A model generated the notes under the pieces. The model ran no database searches and was not told the DNA's origin. It saw nothing but the letters and a program-made list of their open reading frames with translations. Positions 23,397-30,277 of a stretch of 32,256 nucleotides of DNA are shown piece after piece; within the stretch, counting starts at the first letter, position 1; the number at the start of each line of letters is the position of its first letter. This DNA is from a virus. The position numbers and the translations under genes were made by a program. Location: the IMG/VR virus record IMGVR_UViG_3300006638_000014, positions 1 through 32,256 of that record; one strand, given 5' to 3'.

Positions 23397-25567
23397 TGTC
23401 ACCTACTGGTCCATTGTTTCCTACTACTGCGAGTAGTGGTAGTGGTGCTAATACCGCTTGGACTAATCCAACAAATGCTGAGGCAAGCGATGCCGTATAT
23501 GCTACCGCTACCCTAAGTGCCAGCAGCACCAACAATCTACTAGTGTCGGGTTATGGGTTTAACTTACCCTCGACGGCCGTAATTGATGGTATTTTTGTAG
23601 AGATCGAGCGTTATGGTACAGGTGTCAGCACTAAGAATGTTCAACTGCAAAAAGCTGGTTCGCTAGCTGGGACTGCCAAAGCCGGTATTGACGCTTGGAG
23701 TCCAGCTAACCATTACTTTGGATATGGCTCGCCAACAGATTTATGGGGCACAACCTGGTCGACATCAGACATAAATAACAGTGGCTTTGGGGCTGCTGTT
23801 AGTGCCATCGGTACAGGCACGGCTTCTGTTGATGCCGTCCGCATAACCGTTTATTGGCATACCCCCCCTACGAGTGTATTCAAAGAATACTATTATAAGG
23901 TTGCGAATAATCTTGGCATACCTCTGGGGTTACTACCAATACCAAGTAGCGACCTAAAATTTAGTCAAGACATCAACACCGGTGGATCGCAGACTACAAT
24001 AATCATACCAGTTTCTGCTGATACGAGTGCCTTGCCAGTAGATGTATTAACTGATGAAGCAGGTAATATATTGACCGACGAGAACAGTAATACTCTAACT
24101 GATGAAGGAAAGATACCACTATTTCTACCCGGAAGTTCCAGCCAAAATGCTCTTATTAAAAATGGCAATACTATTCAAATAGTAGTTGTTAATTACTGGC
24201 ATCCTAACGGTAAGGTTATATTCAATGGCATTATGGAAAACTGTGAAGCAACGTTTGGTGGCGATTCTCAGGACGATAGTATAACTATAATTGCTTATGG
24301 TGACGGTGAAGATTTGCAAAATTATATGCTATTAACTGCCCCAACGCTCGACCAATCACAGACTAGTTATAATAGTAATTTCTTAATTAACGCCGCTCAG
24401 ACAATACCGCAAGTCGGTCAAGCCATCAGTCCAGGTGCTGGTGTTACTGGCATTGATCGTATCACCCTAAAATTAGCAGCAGTTATAGCTAATAATCCAG
24501 CCGTAACGGTAAGTATTTATGCCAGCGGTTCGGGAGTATCTAACTTGGCTAGAGCAGCTGCTAACGCTGTTCCAGATGCAACGGCCAGTCAGTTAATTAC
24601 TTCTACATCAGCTCTTAATTATGACTTTGTTTTTAATTACAATTTTCCAGGTACACCACCAGCTTACTATGTAGTAATGGTTACCTGTATTGATGCCAAT
24701 GGAGTTAATGTCTCTTACCAAAATACCAGCGTTTACGCCGACAGCATGGTTACTCAGGCTAACATAACTGGTGATTTGTACTTTCAAACCTACACTCCAA
24801 CTACAGACACAAAGCCGACTTTCACCAGTGAAGATCCATCAAACATGCTACTTAATGCTCTGGGTAGTTATAATGGCGGTATTATTAAATATTCTAATAG
24901 CTCAATCAAAGCTACAGGGTTGTCGTTAACGGCACTCTTTACTACCAGTACAATATATGAGGCGATTCAGGAAGTGCTTACTCTGTCTCCCAGTGGCTTT
25001 TACTTTTATGTTGATCTAGGTACAGACATTTTCTACTTCTTGCAGGCCAGCGTGACTGCCGATATTGTGCTGACTAAAGGTTTGCACATGAACCAGATAA
25101 AGCTAATCTCTACGATTGAGTATGTTATTAACACAGTATTCTTTACCGGTGCTTTAGTATCTGGTGCTAATATCTATACCTATGATCAGAGTGCTAGTAG
25201 TGTAGCTAATTACCGAACAAGGTTAGATCGACCAACCGACTCTCACGTTCTCGACACAACTACCGCCCACACAGTTGCTAAGTCTGAAATAACTCAGAAT
25301 AAAGGTGAACAATACCAGACTGTCGTTACGGTGCTTGATACGGTAATTGATATCTATAGCCTTCACGTTGGTCAAGTCGTCGGTTTTAATGGCTTTGGTA
25401 CTTTTGCCGATAGCATCTTAGCTCAGATTGTCAGAATCGATTATGAGGCCGAACAGGCCACCCTAACTCTTGGTCTAATACCTAAGCGACAGACTAATGT
25501 TGTCGAGACACTTACTAAAGGTTTGATCGCCTTAAATACAATAAATAACCCAACGACTCCGTCGTGA
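23396..25567 (+). CDS. Tail tip hub/tail-associated protein with binding domains
   Basis: A 723-residue protein starting on the last base of the Dit gene. Residues about 15-160 form a beta-sandwich domain with YGFNLPSTAVIDGIFVEIERYG, YGSPTDLWGTTWSTSDINNSGFG and VDAVRITVYW, a module widespread in phage tail proteins. The hub core includes the strand VVVNYWHPNGKVIFNGIMENCEATFGG and the C-terminal part (FYVDLGTDIFYFLQAS, then TRLDRPTDSHVLDTTTAHTVAKSEI) typical of gp27/Tal-like hubs. A second beta-sandwich (about 320-450) is inserted. An LTDE motif repeats three times near 217-240. No peptidase motif was seen. Confidence 0.78.
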   Translation: MSPTGPLFPTTASSGSGANTAWTNPTNAEASDAVYATATLSASSTNNLLVSGYGFNLPSTAVIDGIFVEIERYGTGVSTKNVQLQKAGSLAGTAKAGIDAWSPANHYFGYGSPTDLWGTTWSTSDINNSGFGAAVSAIGTGTASVDAVRITVYWHTPPTSVFKEYYYKVANNLGIPLGLLPIPSSDLKFSQDINTGGSQTTIIIPVSADTSALPVDVLTDEAGNILTDENSNTLTDEGKIPLFLPGSSSQNALIKNGNTIQIVVVNYWHPNGKVIFNGIMENCEATFGGDSQDDSITIIAYGDGEDLQNYMLLTAPTLDQSQTSYNSNFLINAAQTIPQVGQAISPGAGVTGIDRITLKLAAVIANNPAVTVSIYASGSGVSNLARAAANAVPDATASQLITSTSALNYDFVFNYNFPGTPPAYYVVMVTCIDANGVNVSYQNTSVYADSMVTQANITGDLYFQTYTPTTDTKPTFTSEDPSNMLLNALGSYNGGIIKYSNSSIKATGLSLTALFTTSTIYEAIQEVLTLSPSGFYFYVDLGTDIFYFLQASVTADIVLTKGLHMNQIKLISTIEYVINTVFFTGALVSGANIYTYDQSASSVANYRTRLDRPTDSHVLDTTTAHTVAKSEITQNKGEQYQTVVTVLDTVIDIYSLHVGQVVGFNGFGTFADSILAQIVRIDYEAEQATLTLGLIPKRQTNVVETLTKGLIALNTINNPTTPS

Positions 25568-25583
25568 TACAATAGGCTTAAAT
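25565..25583 (+). promoter_or_regulatory. Extended -10 box before the tail tip gene
   Basis: TG-A-TACAAT (25565-25573) followed by AGGCTTAAAT and the ATG at 25584. It shares 14 of 16 bases with the 4882 box. The leader would be 3-4 bases; only a weak AGG lies upstream of the ATG. Confidence 0.5.
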
Positions 25584-26069
25584 ATGAGTAGTAAATTATC
25601 AGGATTACCGACAGAAACAACCTTTGGGTTAACTGATCTTCTAGTTAAGGTAAAGGCATCGGCTGCCGGTGATGTTATAGTGACACTTGCTAAGTTACTT
25701 GCAGCAATGCCGGTCAAGCTTGGTACACTTACGGTTCCTGCATCAACTGGTAATCTTTCAGTAACTGGTCTTGGATTCACTCCACGACTAGTGAGGTTCA
25801 CTTATTTGCCGACAAGTAACACAACATCGGCAGTAGGTGCTTACGGTGTAATGACGGCAGCTGGTCAATTTACAACTGCCTGGTTTGCAGAGAGTGCTGG
25901 TTACAGCCGATACTCAGATCCTTCTGCACATGCCATAGCTATCAACACTGTTGCCTCTACTACCCCTATTGCCAGTGCTTCATTCGTAAGTATGGACTCC
26001 GGCGGATTTACTATTAATTTTGATAATGTCGTTTCTGGATTAATCATAGGTTATGAGGCCCTAGCTTAA
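25584..26069 (+). CDS. Tail tip or receptor-binding protein (candidate)
   Basis: A 161-residue protein between the hub and lysin genes. After a short helical stretch it is beta-rich: NLSVTGLGFTPRLVRFTYLPTSNTT, and then a C-terminal part with 'MDSGGFTINFDNVVSGLIIGYEALA'. These two patterns (GLGFtPklVrf... and sdGFt...n....i.YeAl) occur at the C-termini of phage tail fibre proteins with an H-type-lectin-like fold. Host attachment is inferred from fold pattern and position. Confidence 0.6.
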   Translation: MSSKLSGLPTETTFGLTDLLVKVKASAAGDVIVTLAKLLAAMPVKLGTLTVPASTGNLSVTGLGFTPRLVRFTYLPTSNTTSAVGAYGVMTAAGQFTTAWFAESAGYSRYSDPSAHAIAINTVASTTPIASASFVSMDSGGFTINFDNVVSGLIIGYEALA

Positions 26070-26071
26070 GG

Positions 26072-26091
26072 TATGATAAACTAAAGAAAGG
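26072..26091 (+). promoter_or_regulatory. Promoter and Shine-Dalgarno for lysis cassette
   Basis: TATGAT (26072-26077), AAACTA, then AGAAAGG (26085-26091) ten bases before the ATG at 26102. Unlike most promoters of this window the transcript would carry a leader of about 18 bases with a Shine-Dalgarno. Confidence 0.45.
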
Positions 26092-26101
26092 TTAACGATT
26101 T

Positions 26102-27460
26102 ATGCCATACGCACAAACTAATTATCAACAAAAAGTAGGTAACGGTCCTTATACGATCGCCGAGATTGGCTGTTTTATTACTGCCTTTTCTAATCTTGAA
26201 GAAGCCTTTAGCATCTCTCTCGATCCAGCAACTCTTAACGCTTTTTTTACAGATCACTATGATTACCTAGCCGACCCGAGCGACGGTGCTGGAGTTAAAG
26301 ATGATCTTGGCTGGGAGTCTATAGCAGCTTTTGATTCGACAATTCATGTATCAAGAATCGTTGATCATGGGACTGAACAGACAGCAGGATGGCCGTCGAC
26401 ATCAAACTCAATCGTTAAGTTTTATTACACCGGTCACTCAGGAGTTAAAGAGACTCACTTCTGTAAGGTGGCTGATCCAGTTGCTGGCACTATTGTTGAC
26501 TCTTGGGACGGCAAGGTTAAACTACCCGGTAGCTATTATGGCCAACCAGTAGCATTTGCTGAATATGCTAAGATCGCCCCACAGCCAGTAATTGCTCCAA
26601 TCTCACAGCCCCCAGCCATCGTAGAAGCCCCTGTAGCCCCTCCAGCACCAGAAGTGCCACCACTACCACCTGCACCAGTAAAGCCTGCTAATACGCTTTA
26701 TACGAAGCTAGAAACGCCACTTGATTTAGTGACTAATAAGCAGCCGACCAACAAGTGGGCTCTTGACTTCCCTAACGATACTAAGGCCGTATCTGTTGAG
26801 CAGTTTACTGAGGCTACACCATTCTTGGCTTATGGCAAAGCTCAACGAACAGATAACGACAAGCCCTGTTACTACATGACTCAAGCTGACTTTGGCGAGG
26901 CTGATACGACTGGTATACCGACCAACAACAACGGTGTTAATACGGTTGATCTTAGCCCAGCACCAACGCCTGAGGCTACTTCTATAACTGCAGTACCAAC
27001 CCCAGAGGCTACAGCCCCTAACCCTGACGGTAGCGAGAATATCAAAGTTACAGTCAAGCCCACTAACTGGCAAAGTAGCTATACCAAGTTCTTAGGTATT
27101 ACTGAGTATGTAGCCAACTCGACAGTAACCATTCACGACATCGACGATGATGTATCTGGCCTACCAGACAAGGAACTACTTAAAGGCCAGACAGTGAATG
27201 TGGCAGGTATATTCGATCGAGACGGAGTTAAGTATTATCGAACGGCTATCAGTGCCGCAAACGGCACTTGGTTTGGTATACCGGTAACTGCTCTCACTAA
27301 AGTCGGTGATCTGGACGATGATGAGTTTGACAAAATTGTAGCTGACCTTAATAAAGATGTTAACGATCTGACCGGGCATGAGAAGACGATTGCCAAGGTC
27401 GCGACCACCAACGGCTTTATCCAAAGGTTATTACATAGAAATAAAAACGTAAAGGAGTAG
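26102..27460 (+). CDS. Endolysin-like C39-type peptidase with cell-wall domains
   Basis: A 452-residue protein. Residues 1-150 resemble a papain-fold C39-like peptidase: IGCFITAFSN places a catalytic Cys at 24, KETHFCKV a His at 119, and VADPVAGTIVDSWDG the Asp site (125 or 133). A Pro/Ala-rich linker (about 155-195) follows, then a segment of about 80 residues resembling a wall-binding or SH3-like repeat. A second linker rich in Pro/Thr leads to a C-terminal SH3-like domain (about 330-420, TVNVAGIFDRDGVKYYRTAI...GTWFGIPVTAL). The holin gene follows after 4 nt. The product would cut peptide cross-links in the host wall. A virion-associated lysin cannot be excluded. Confidence 0.75.
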   Translation: MPYAQTNYQQKVGNGPYTIAEIGCFITAFSNLEEAFSISLDPATLNAFFTDHYDYLADPSDGAGVKDDLGWESIAAFDSTIHVSRIVDHGTEQTAGWPSTSNSIVKFYYTGHSGVKETHFCKVADPVAGTIVDSWDGKVKLPGSYYGQPVAFAEYAKIAPQPVIAPISQPPAIVEAPVAPPAPEVPPLPPAPVKPANTLYTKLETPLDLVTNKQPTNKWALDFPNDTKAVSVEQFTEATPFLAYGKAQRTDNDKPCYYMTQADFGEADTTGIPTNNNGVNTVDLSPAPTPEATSITAVPTPEATAPNPDGSENIKVTVKPTNWQSSYTKFLGITEYVANSTVTIHDIDDDVSGLPDKELLKGQTVNVAGIFDRDGVKYYRTAISAANGTWFGIPVTALTKVGDLDDDEFDKIVADLNKDVNDLTGHEKTIAKVATTNGFIQRLLHRNKNVKE

Positions 27461-27464
27461 AATC

Positions 27465-27881
27465 ATGCACCAAATATTATTTGGTTCAGTAACAGTCGGC
27501 ACAGCCCTAGCTTATCTAGGCGGTGGTGTTGGCGTATCAATTGTAGTTCAGTTATTTAAGCGAGTCTTTGGCTTAAAGAGCTCTAAGATTATCCAGTCAG
27601 TAGTTGCTATATTATCAGTAGCTGCCTCAGCTCTTGCTCAGGTTATATCAGTAGCCCACACCAACCCGACATTGTTAGCCGGTCATGCAGTTGGGATACT
27701 AGGTCTAGCCAACGCTGCTCACACGTTTATCGTGAGCGATGCCGACCAGTTTATAGGTAAAGTTAAAACTGCTCTTAACACTCAAGCAGTCACAACCCCA
27801 CCTAGTACAACCGTCATCACTCCGACTGAAGCTAAACCAGCACAAAATACGAACACTCCCCCTCCATCTGCCGCTTTCTAG
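27465..27881 (+). CDS. Holin-like membrane protein
   Basis: A 138-residue protein directly after the endolysin. Three hydrophobic segments occur in residues 8-32 (TVGTALAYLGGGVGVSIVV), 43-62 and 70-90, with Lys/Arg between the first two, followed by a Pro/Thr-rich soluble tail of about 35 residues. A strong AAAGGAG precedes the ATG. Size, topology and context fit a class I holin, which would make pores for the lysin at a set time. No specific holin family is identified. Confidence 0.7.
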   Translation: MHQILFGSVTVGTALAYLGGGVGVSIVVQLFKRVFGLKSSKIIQSVVAILSVAASALAQVISVAHTNPTLLAGHAVGILGLANAAHTFIVSDADQFIGKVKTALNTQAVTTPPSTTVITPTEAKPAQNTNTPPPSAAF

Positions 27882-27896
27882 TGATATTATGTACTG
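27882..27896 (+). promoter_or_regulatory. Extended -10 box with leaderless GTG start
   Basis: TG-A-TATTAT (27882-27890) then GTACTG and GTG at 27897. Spacing is the same 6 nt as before terS and the HNH gene, and no Shine-Dalgarno exists. Confidence 0.5.
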
Positions 27897-28367
27897 GTGA
27901 AACAACCGGTATTAAGACCATATCAACCGCCCAGACGTTATATACCCAAACACGTTAAGCATGAAGAGAACCTGCAGCGGCAGGTCTGTACTTATTTGCG
28001 AATGCAATATCCTCACGTTATTTTTAGAAGTGATTACGGTAGCGGATTACTCTTAACCCAGAATCAAGCACGTAATCAAGCTAGTATGCAATCGGGTCGC
28101 GGCTTCCCCGACCTCTTTATTTATAATTCTCAGCGTGGTTACCACGGTCTGGCCCTCGAACTCAAGCGTGAAGGAGTGACCCTATATCTTAAGACCGGGC
28201 CGCGTAAAGGTAAATTGACCGGCGATCTACATATTCAAGAACAAGCTGCTATGCTGCAGGCACTTAATAATGCCGGTTATTTTGGCAGATTCGCCGTTGG
28301 TTTTGATAGTGCTCAAAAGATAATCGATTGGTATATGGGCAAGCCAGCCAATGCTAGCTTATTCTAG
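27897..28367 (+). CDS. VRR-NUC domain nuclease
   Basis: A 156-residue protein of the VRR-NUC group of PD-(D/E)XK nucleases. Key residues: E24 in the first helix (HEENLQRQVCTYL), D72 in GRGFPDLFI, E88 and K90 in GLALELKREG, and Q114/Q116 in the following helix. Members act on branched DNA or Holliday-junction-like structures. It starts with GTG after an extended -10 box, with no Shine-Dalgarno. It follows the holin, at the end of the plus-strand run. It may resolve recombination intermediates made with RecT/YqaJ, or help packaging; both are inferred. Confidence 0.82.
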   Translation: MKQPVLRPYQPPRRYIPKHVKHEENLQRQVCTYLRMQYPHVIFRSDYGSGLLLTQNQARNQASMQSGRGFPDLFIYNSQRGYHGLALELKREGVTLYLKTGPRKGKLTGDLHIQEQAAMLQALNNAGYFGRFAVGFDSAQKIIDWYMGKPANASLF

Positions 28368-28382
28368 TTTACAGCCTCAAAG

Positions 28383-28407
28383 TATAATAAGGGGCTTCGT
28401 TATTATA
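28383..28407. terminator. Hairpin between convergent operons
   Basis: TATAATAA (28383-28390) and TTATTATA (28400-28407) are perfect inverted repeats around a 9-nt loop. AAAG and GTTT flank them, extending pairing with one mismatch. The hairpin lies between the ends of the plus-strand nuclease gene and the minus-strand gene, so it may act both ways. The stem is AT-only and weak. Confidence 0.4.
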
Positions 28408-28434
28408 GTTTGCAACAACTATTTAGCCACTCGA

Positions 28435-28662
28435 CTAAATTTGCTTGCAAGCATCATCTTGGCAGGCAAAGGGAGTATTAGCCTTATGGCCCTGGTTGAT
28501 AGCCCGGTCTTTATAGTGAGCCCAGATAATATGATCACGCTTAGATTTAACCAGTAACCACTTCAAGAAGTTACTAAGCTGATCGGCCGACCACTCGACG
28601 AGGATATACTTAACAAGTAGAGTGCTAAGCACAAACACAATTACATCTTTAACCTCGATCAT
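28435..28662 (-). CDS. Small membrane-anchored hypothetical protein
   Basis: A 75-residue protein on the minus strand. Residues 5-22 (KDVIVFVLSTLLVKYILV) form one hydrophobic segment. The rest is polar with several Lys/His and two Cys (ACQDDACKQI) near the end. AAAAGG lies upstream of the ATG. It is the last gene of the minus-strand run. No family recognised. Confidence 0.55.
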   Translation of the reverse strand: MIEVKDVIVFVLSTLLVKYILVEWSADQLSNFLKWLLVKSKRDHIIWAHYKDRAINQGHKANTPFACQDDACKQI

Positions 28663-28681
28663 TTTTGTTTTACCTTTTTAG

Positions 28682-28999
28682 TTACTGAAGGCTTGGTGCT
28701 GGGGTTGTTGGCTCAGCTGGAGTTGCCGGTGTTTCGACACTTACATCACTAGCACTTGTCTCTGGAGTTACCTCAGGTGCTGCTTCAGGTGCCGGGGCAA
28801 CTGGCTCGGTGGGTGCAGGTGGGTTAACTGGTTCGGCCGGGGCGGCAGTAGTATCTACCTTAGATGCTAGCCAATTCTCTAGTACAGTTACCTCACTTTT
28901 GAGCTTATCAAGTAGCTTATTAGCTTCCTCAACGGCTACCTTCTCGAAGCCAGTAACGTTTAATAATTCGCCCTCTGCACTTACTATTAGATTCGACAT
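28682..28999 (-). CDS. Small protein with Pro/Ala/Glu-rich tail
   Basis: A 105-residue protein. Residues 1-48 contain a strand (NLIVSAEGELLNVTG) and a helix (AVEEANKLLDKLKSEVTVLENWL) that looks coiled-coil. Residues 49-105 are nearly all Pro, Ala, Glu, Thr, Ser and Val and disordered. TAGGAA lies upstream of the ATG and an AT-rich TATAAA region beyond that. No family is recognised. Confidence 0.6.
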   Translation of the reverse strand: MSNLIVSAEGELLNVTGFEKVAVEEANKLLDKLKSEVTVLENWLASKVDTTAAPAEPVNPPAPTEPVAPAPEAAPEVTPETSASDVSVETPATPAEPTTPAPSLQ

Positions 29000-29039
29000 G
29001 ATTTTATTCCTATCTTTAGATTTATAATTTATAACGGTA

Positions 29040-29052
29040 GTGATATTATCAC
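29040..29052. repeat. Palindrome, possible operator
   Basis: GTGATATTATCAC is a perfect palindrome around a single central base. It lies 41-53 bases upstream of the minus-strand start at 28999, at or just before the -35 position. It could bind a dimeric regulator; a small HTH protein is encoded at 29865-30074. Confidence 0.4.
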
Positions 29053-29057
29053 AAATT

Positions 29058-29078
29058 TTGACTGTAATTAACAGTCAA
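29058..29078. repeat. Inverted repeat after a stop codon
   Basis: TTGACTGT (29058-29065) and ACAGTCAA (29071-29078) are perfect inverted repeats around five bases. On the minus strand it directly follows the TAA of the gene at 29079. With no T-run it is a weak terminator, and it might equally be a second operator half. Confidence 0.4.
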
Positions 29079-29390
29079 TTATGCTTCTCGAGTGTCAGTC
29101 TTATGTATTTTTTTACTGTTGGCGTGAGCAGATTTATCTAAATTAGAGCCAATCTTGGTCGGTATGTTTATAGCTTGCTTATCACCATCGACCTTAATAA
29201 CTCTGGTGTAGCCCTTCTTAGTGAATAAGCGGTTCTTAACCTTACGCCGAGTCTTTTTACGATTTGTACCTATTTGCTCTATGGCTGGGCGTTTAATGAT
29301 TGGCTTCTCAATACCGCTAAGACCTGCCTCACGTCGAGCACGGTAGACCTCTTTGGCACTGCTAATAGTGTTCGCTTTATGTTCGCTCAT
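29079..29390 (-). CDS. Basic hypothetical protein
   Basis: A 103-residue, strongly basic protein with KKTRRKVKNRLFTKKGYTR in the middle and Lys/His-rich C-terminus. It overlaps the upstream gene by 4 nt (ATGA). No motif is recognised. The charge suggests nucleic-acid binding, or a role with the recombination genes of the same run; that is inference. Confidence 0.55.
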   Translation of the reverse strand: MSEHKANTISSAKEVYRARREAGLSGIEKPIIKRPAIEQIGTNRKKTRRKVKNRLFTKKGYTRVIKVDGDKQAINIPTKIGSNLDKSAHANSKKIHKTDTREA

Positions 29391-29668
29391 AAGCTTAGGG
29401 CTATTTTAGGCTGCTGTTCAAACAGGTGAACGATCTTATTGTGCTTCTCGTCGACTAGGGTTATTCTATAGCCCGGCACAAGTGATGGATCGATATTGGA
29501 GTTGTCGTCAATGACTATAAGATTAGCTGCTGGCTTTGTCTTATCTAGCGGATCGATAATTGCCCAGGCAGTTGGGATACCGTTAGGGATACCATAAGAT
29601 AGGGGTCGAACCATATTAACGATTCTAATAATACCGTCTTTGTTGGGTTGTATACCGACAACTTTCAT
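29387..29668 (-). CDS. Small hypothetical protein
   Basis: A 93-residue protein of mixed beta composition: 'MKVVGIQPNKDGIIRIVNMVRPLSYGIPNGIPTAWAIID', LIVIDDNSNIDPSLVPGYRITLVDEKHNKIVHLFEQ. It overlaps both neighbours by 4 nt, which supports coupling within the operon. No family is recognised. Confidence 0.55.
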   Translation of the reverse strand: MKVVGIQPNKDGIIRIVNMVRPLSYGIPNGIPTAWAIIDPLDKTKPAANLIVIDDNSNIDPSLVPGYRITLVDEKHNKIVHLFEQQPKIALSL

Positions 29669-29868
29669 TTAGTCCTCTTGCCGAGAGCACCGCCCTTACG
29701 ACCAAGCTCTCTCACCTTATCCAGTTGACCGTGAGCCTTCATGTAGGCGAAGCCACCGCCATGACCCTTTGCACCGCCAAGAGCCCCCATTTTTTTATAA
29801 TAATCAGGGTCAATAGCTAGCAACTTATCACGCTTTATCTTACCGGCTTCGACATTCTTCTGGCTCAT
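29665..29868 (-). CDS. KGG-repeat small protein
   Basis: A 67-residue protein with 'GALGGAKGHGGGFAY' and 'RELGRKGGALGKR', the Gly-Gly-Lys pattern of the KGG (con-10/stress-induced) family. Small phage and host proteins of this group are common and their job is poorly known. An N-terminal Lys-rich helix (AGKIKRDKLLAIDPDYYKKM) precedes the repeats. 4-nt overlaps with both neighbours. Confidence 0.7.
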   Translation of the reverse strand: MSQKNVEAGKIKRDKLLAIDPDYYKKMGALGGAKGHGGGFAYMKAHGQLDKVRELGRKGGALGKRTK

Positions 29869-30074
29869 GATTTCTTACCAAATATCTCTATCCAGCGGTA
29901 GATGGTCTGCTTCTCGACATTGAACGCCTTGGCGATAACTGTCTTAGGCTCTTGCAGTTCAACTCGTTGCACAAACTCAGCATAGCCTAGACCATTGTGC
30001 AGGGCTTTAGAGTCGTTAAGATATTTCTCGAGACCTACGTCTTCAATGCTGGGGCGTTTGGGTACTACTCTCAT
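29865..30074 (-). CDS. Small helix-turn-helix protein
   Basis: A 69-residue protein. The last 35 residues, 'ELQEPKTVIAKAFNVEKQTIYRWIEIFGKKS', form a homeodomain-like helix-turn-helix (KTVIAKAFNVEKQTIYRWI). The N-terminal part is polar. It may bind operator DNA, and the palindrome at 29040 is the nearest candidate site. It overlaps its neighbours by 4 nt. Confidence 0.7.
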   Translation of the reverse strand: MRVVPKRPSIEDVGLEKYLNDSKALHNGLGYAEFVQRVELQEPKTVIAKAFNVEKQTIYRWIEIFGKKS

Positions 30075-30277
30075 GTTGTGCCCTCTAGATCGCTATTTCT
30101 TATAAGATCAGACTTTGGGAAGTTGCCGTTATCTTCCTGCTCGATAGCGAGATTTGTCGCCAACAATTCTGTCGCCTCTATAAGCATTTTTGAGGTGACC
30201 GACTTGTCCTCGAACTCCATTTCTAACTTATAACTATGACCCTTATATGTGAGCAAAACTGCTAAACTGTTTTTCAT
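30071..30277 (-). CDS. Small hypothetical protein
   Basis: A 68-residue acidic protein. A strand region (LAVLLTYKGHSYKLEMEFED) is followed by a helix (SKMLIEATELLATNLAIEQE). No family recognised. It sits between the exonuclease and HTH genes with 4-nt overlaps at both ends, so it is part of the recombination operon. Confidence 0.55.
   Translation of the reverse strand: MKNSLAVLLTYKGHSYKLEMEFEDKSVTSKMLIEATELLATNLAIEQEDNGNFPKSDLIRNSDLEGTT

Noticed and set aside
26726-27073. 115-codon minus-strand ORF inside the endolysin gene
   Set aside because: Antisense to a low-complexity linker and lies wholly within a well-supported gene.
28809-29027. Plus-strand ORF opposite the gene at 28682-28999
   Set aside because: The minus-strand frame has a Shine-Dalgarno and the disordered-tail design seen elsewhere; the plus frame is its reverse-complement shadow.
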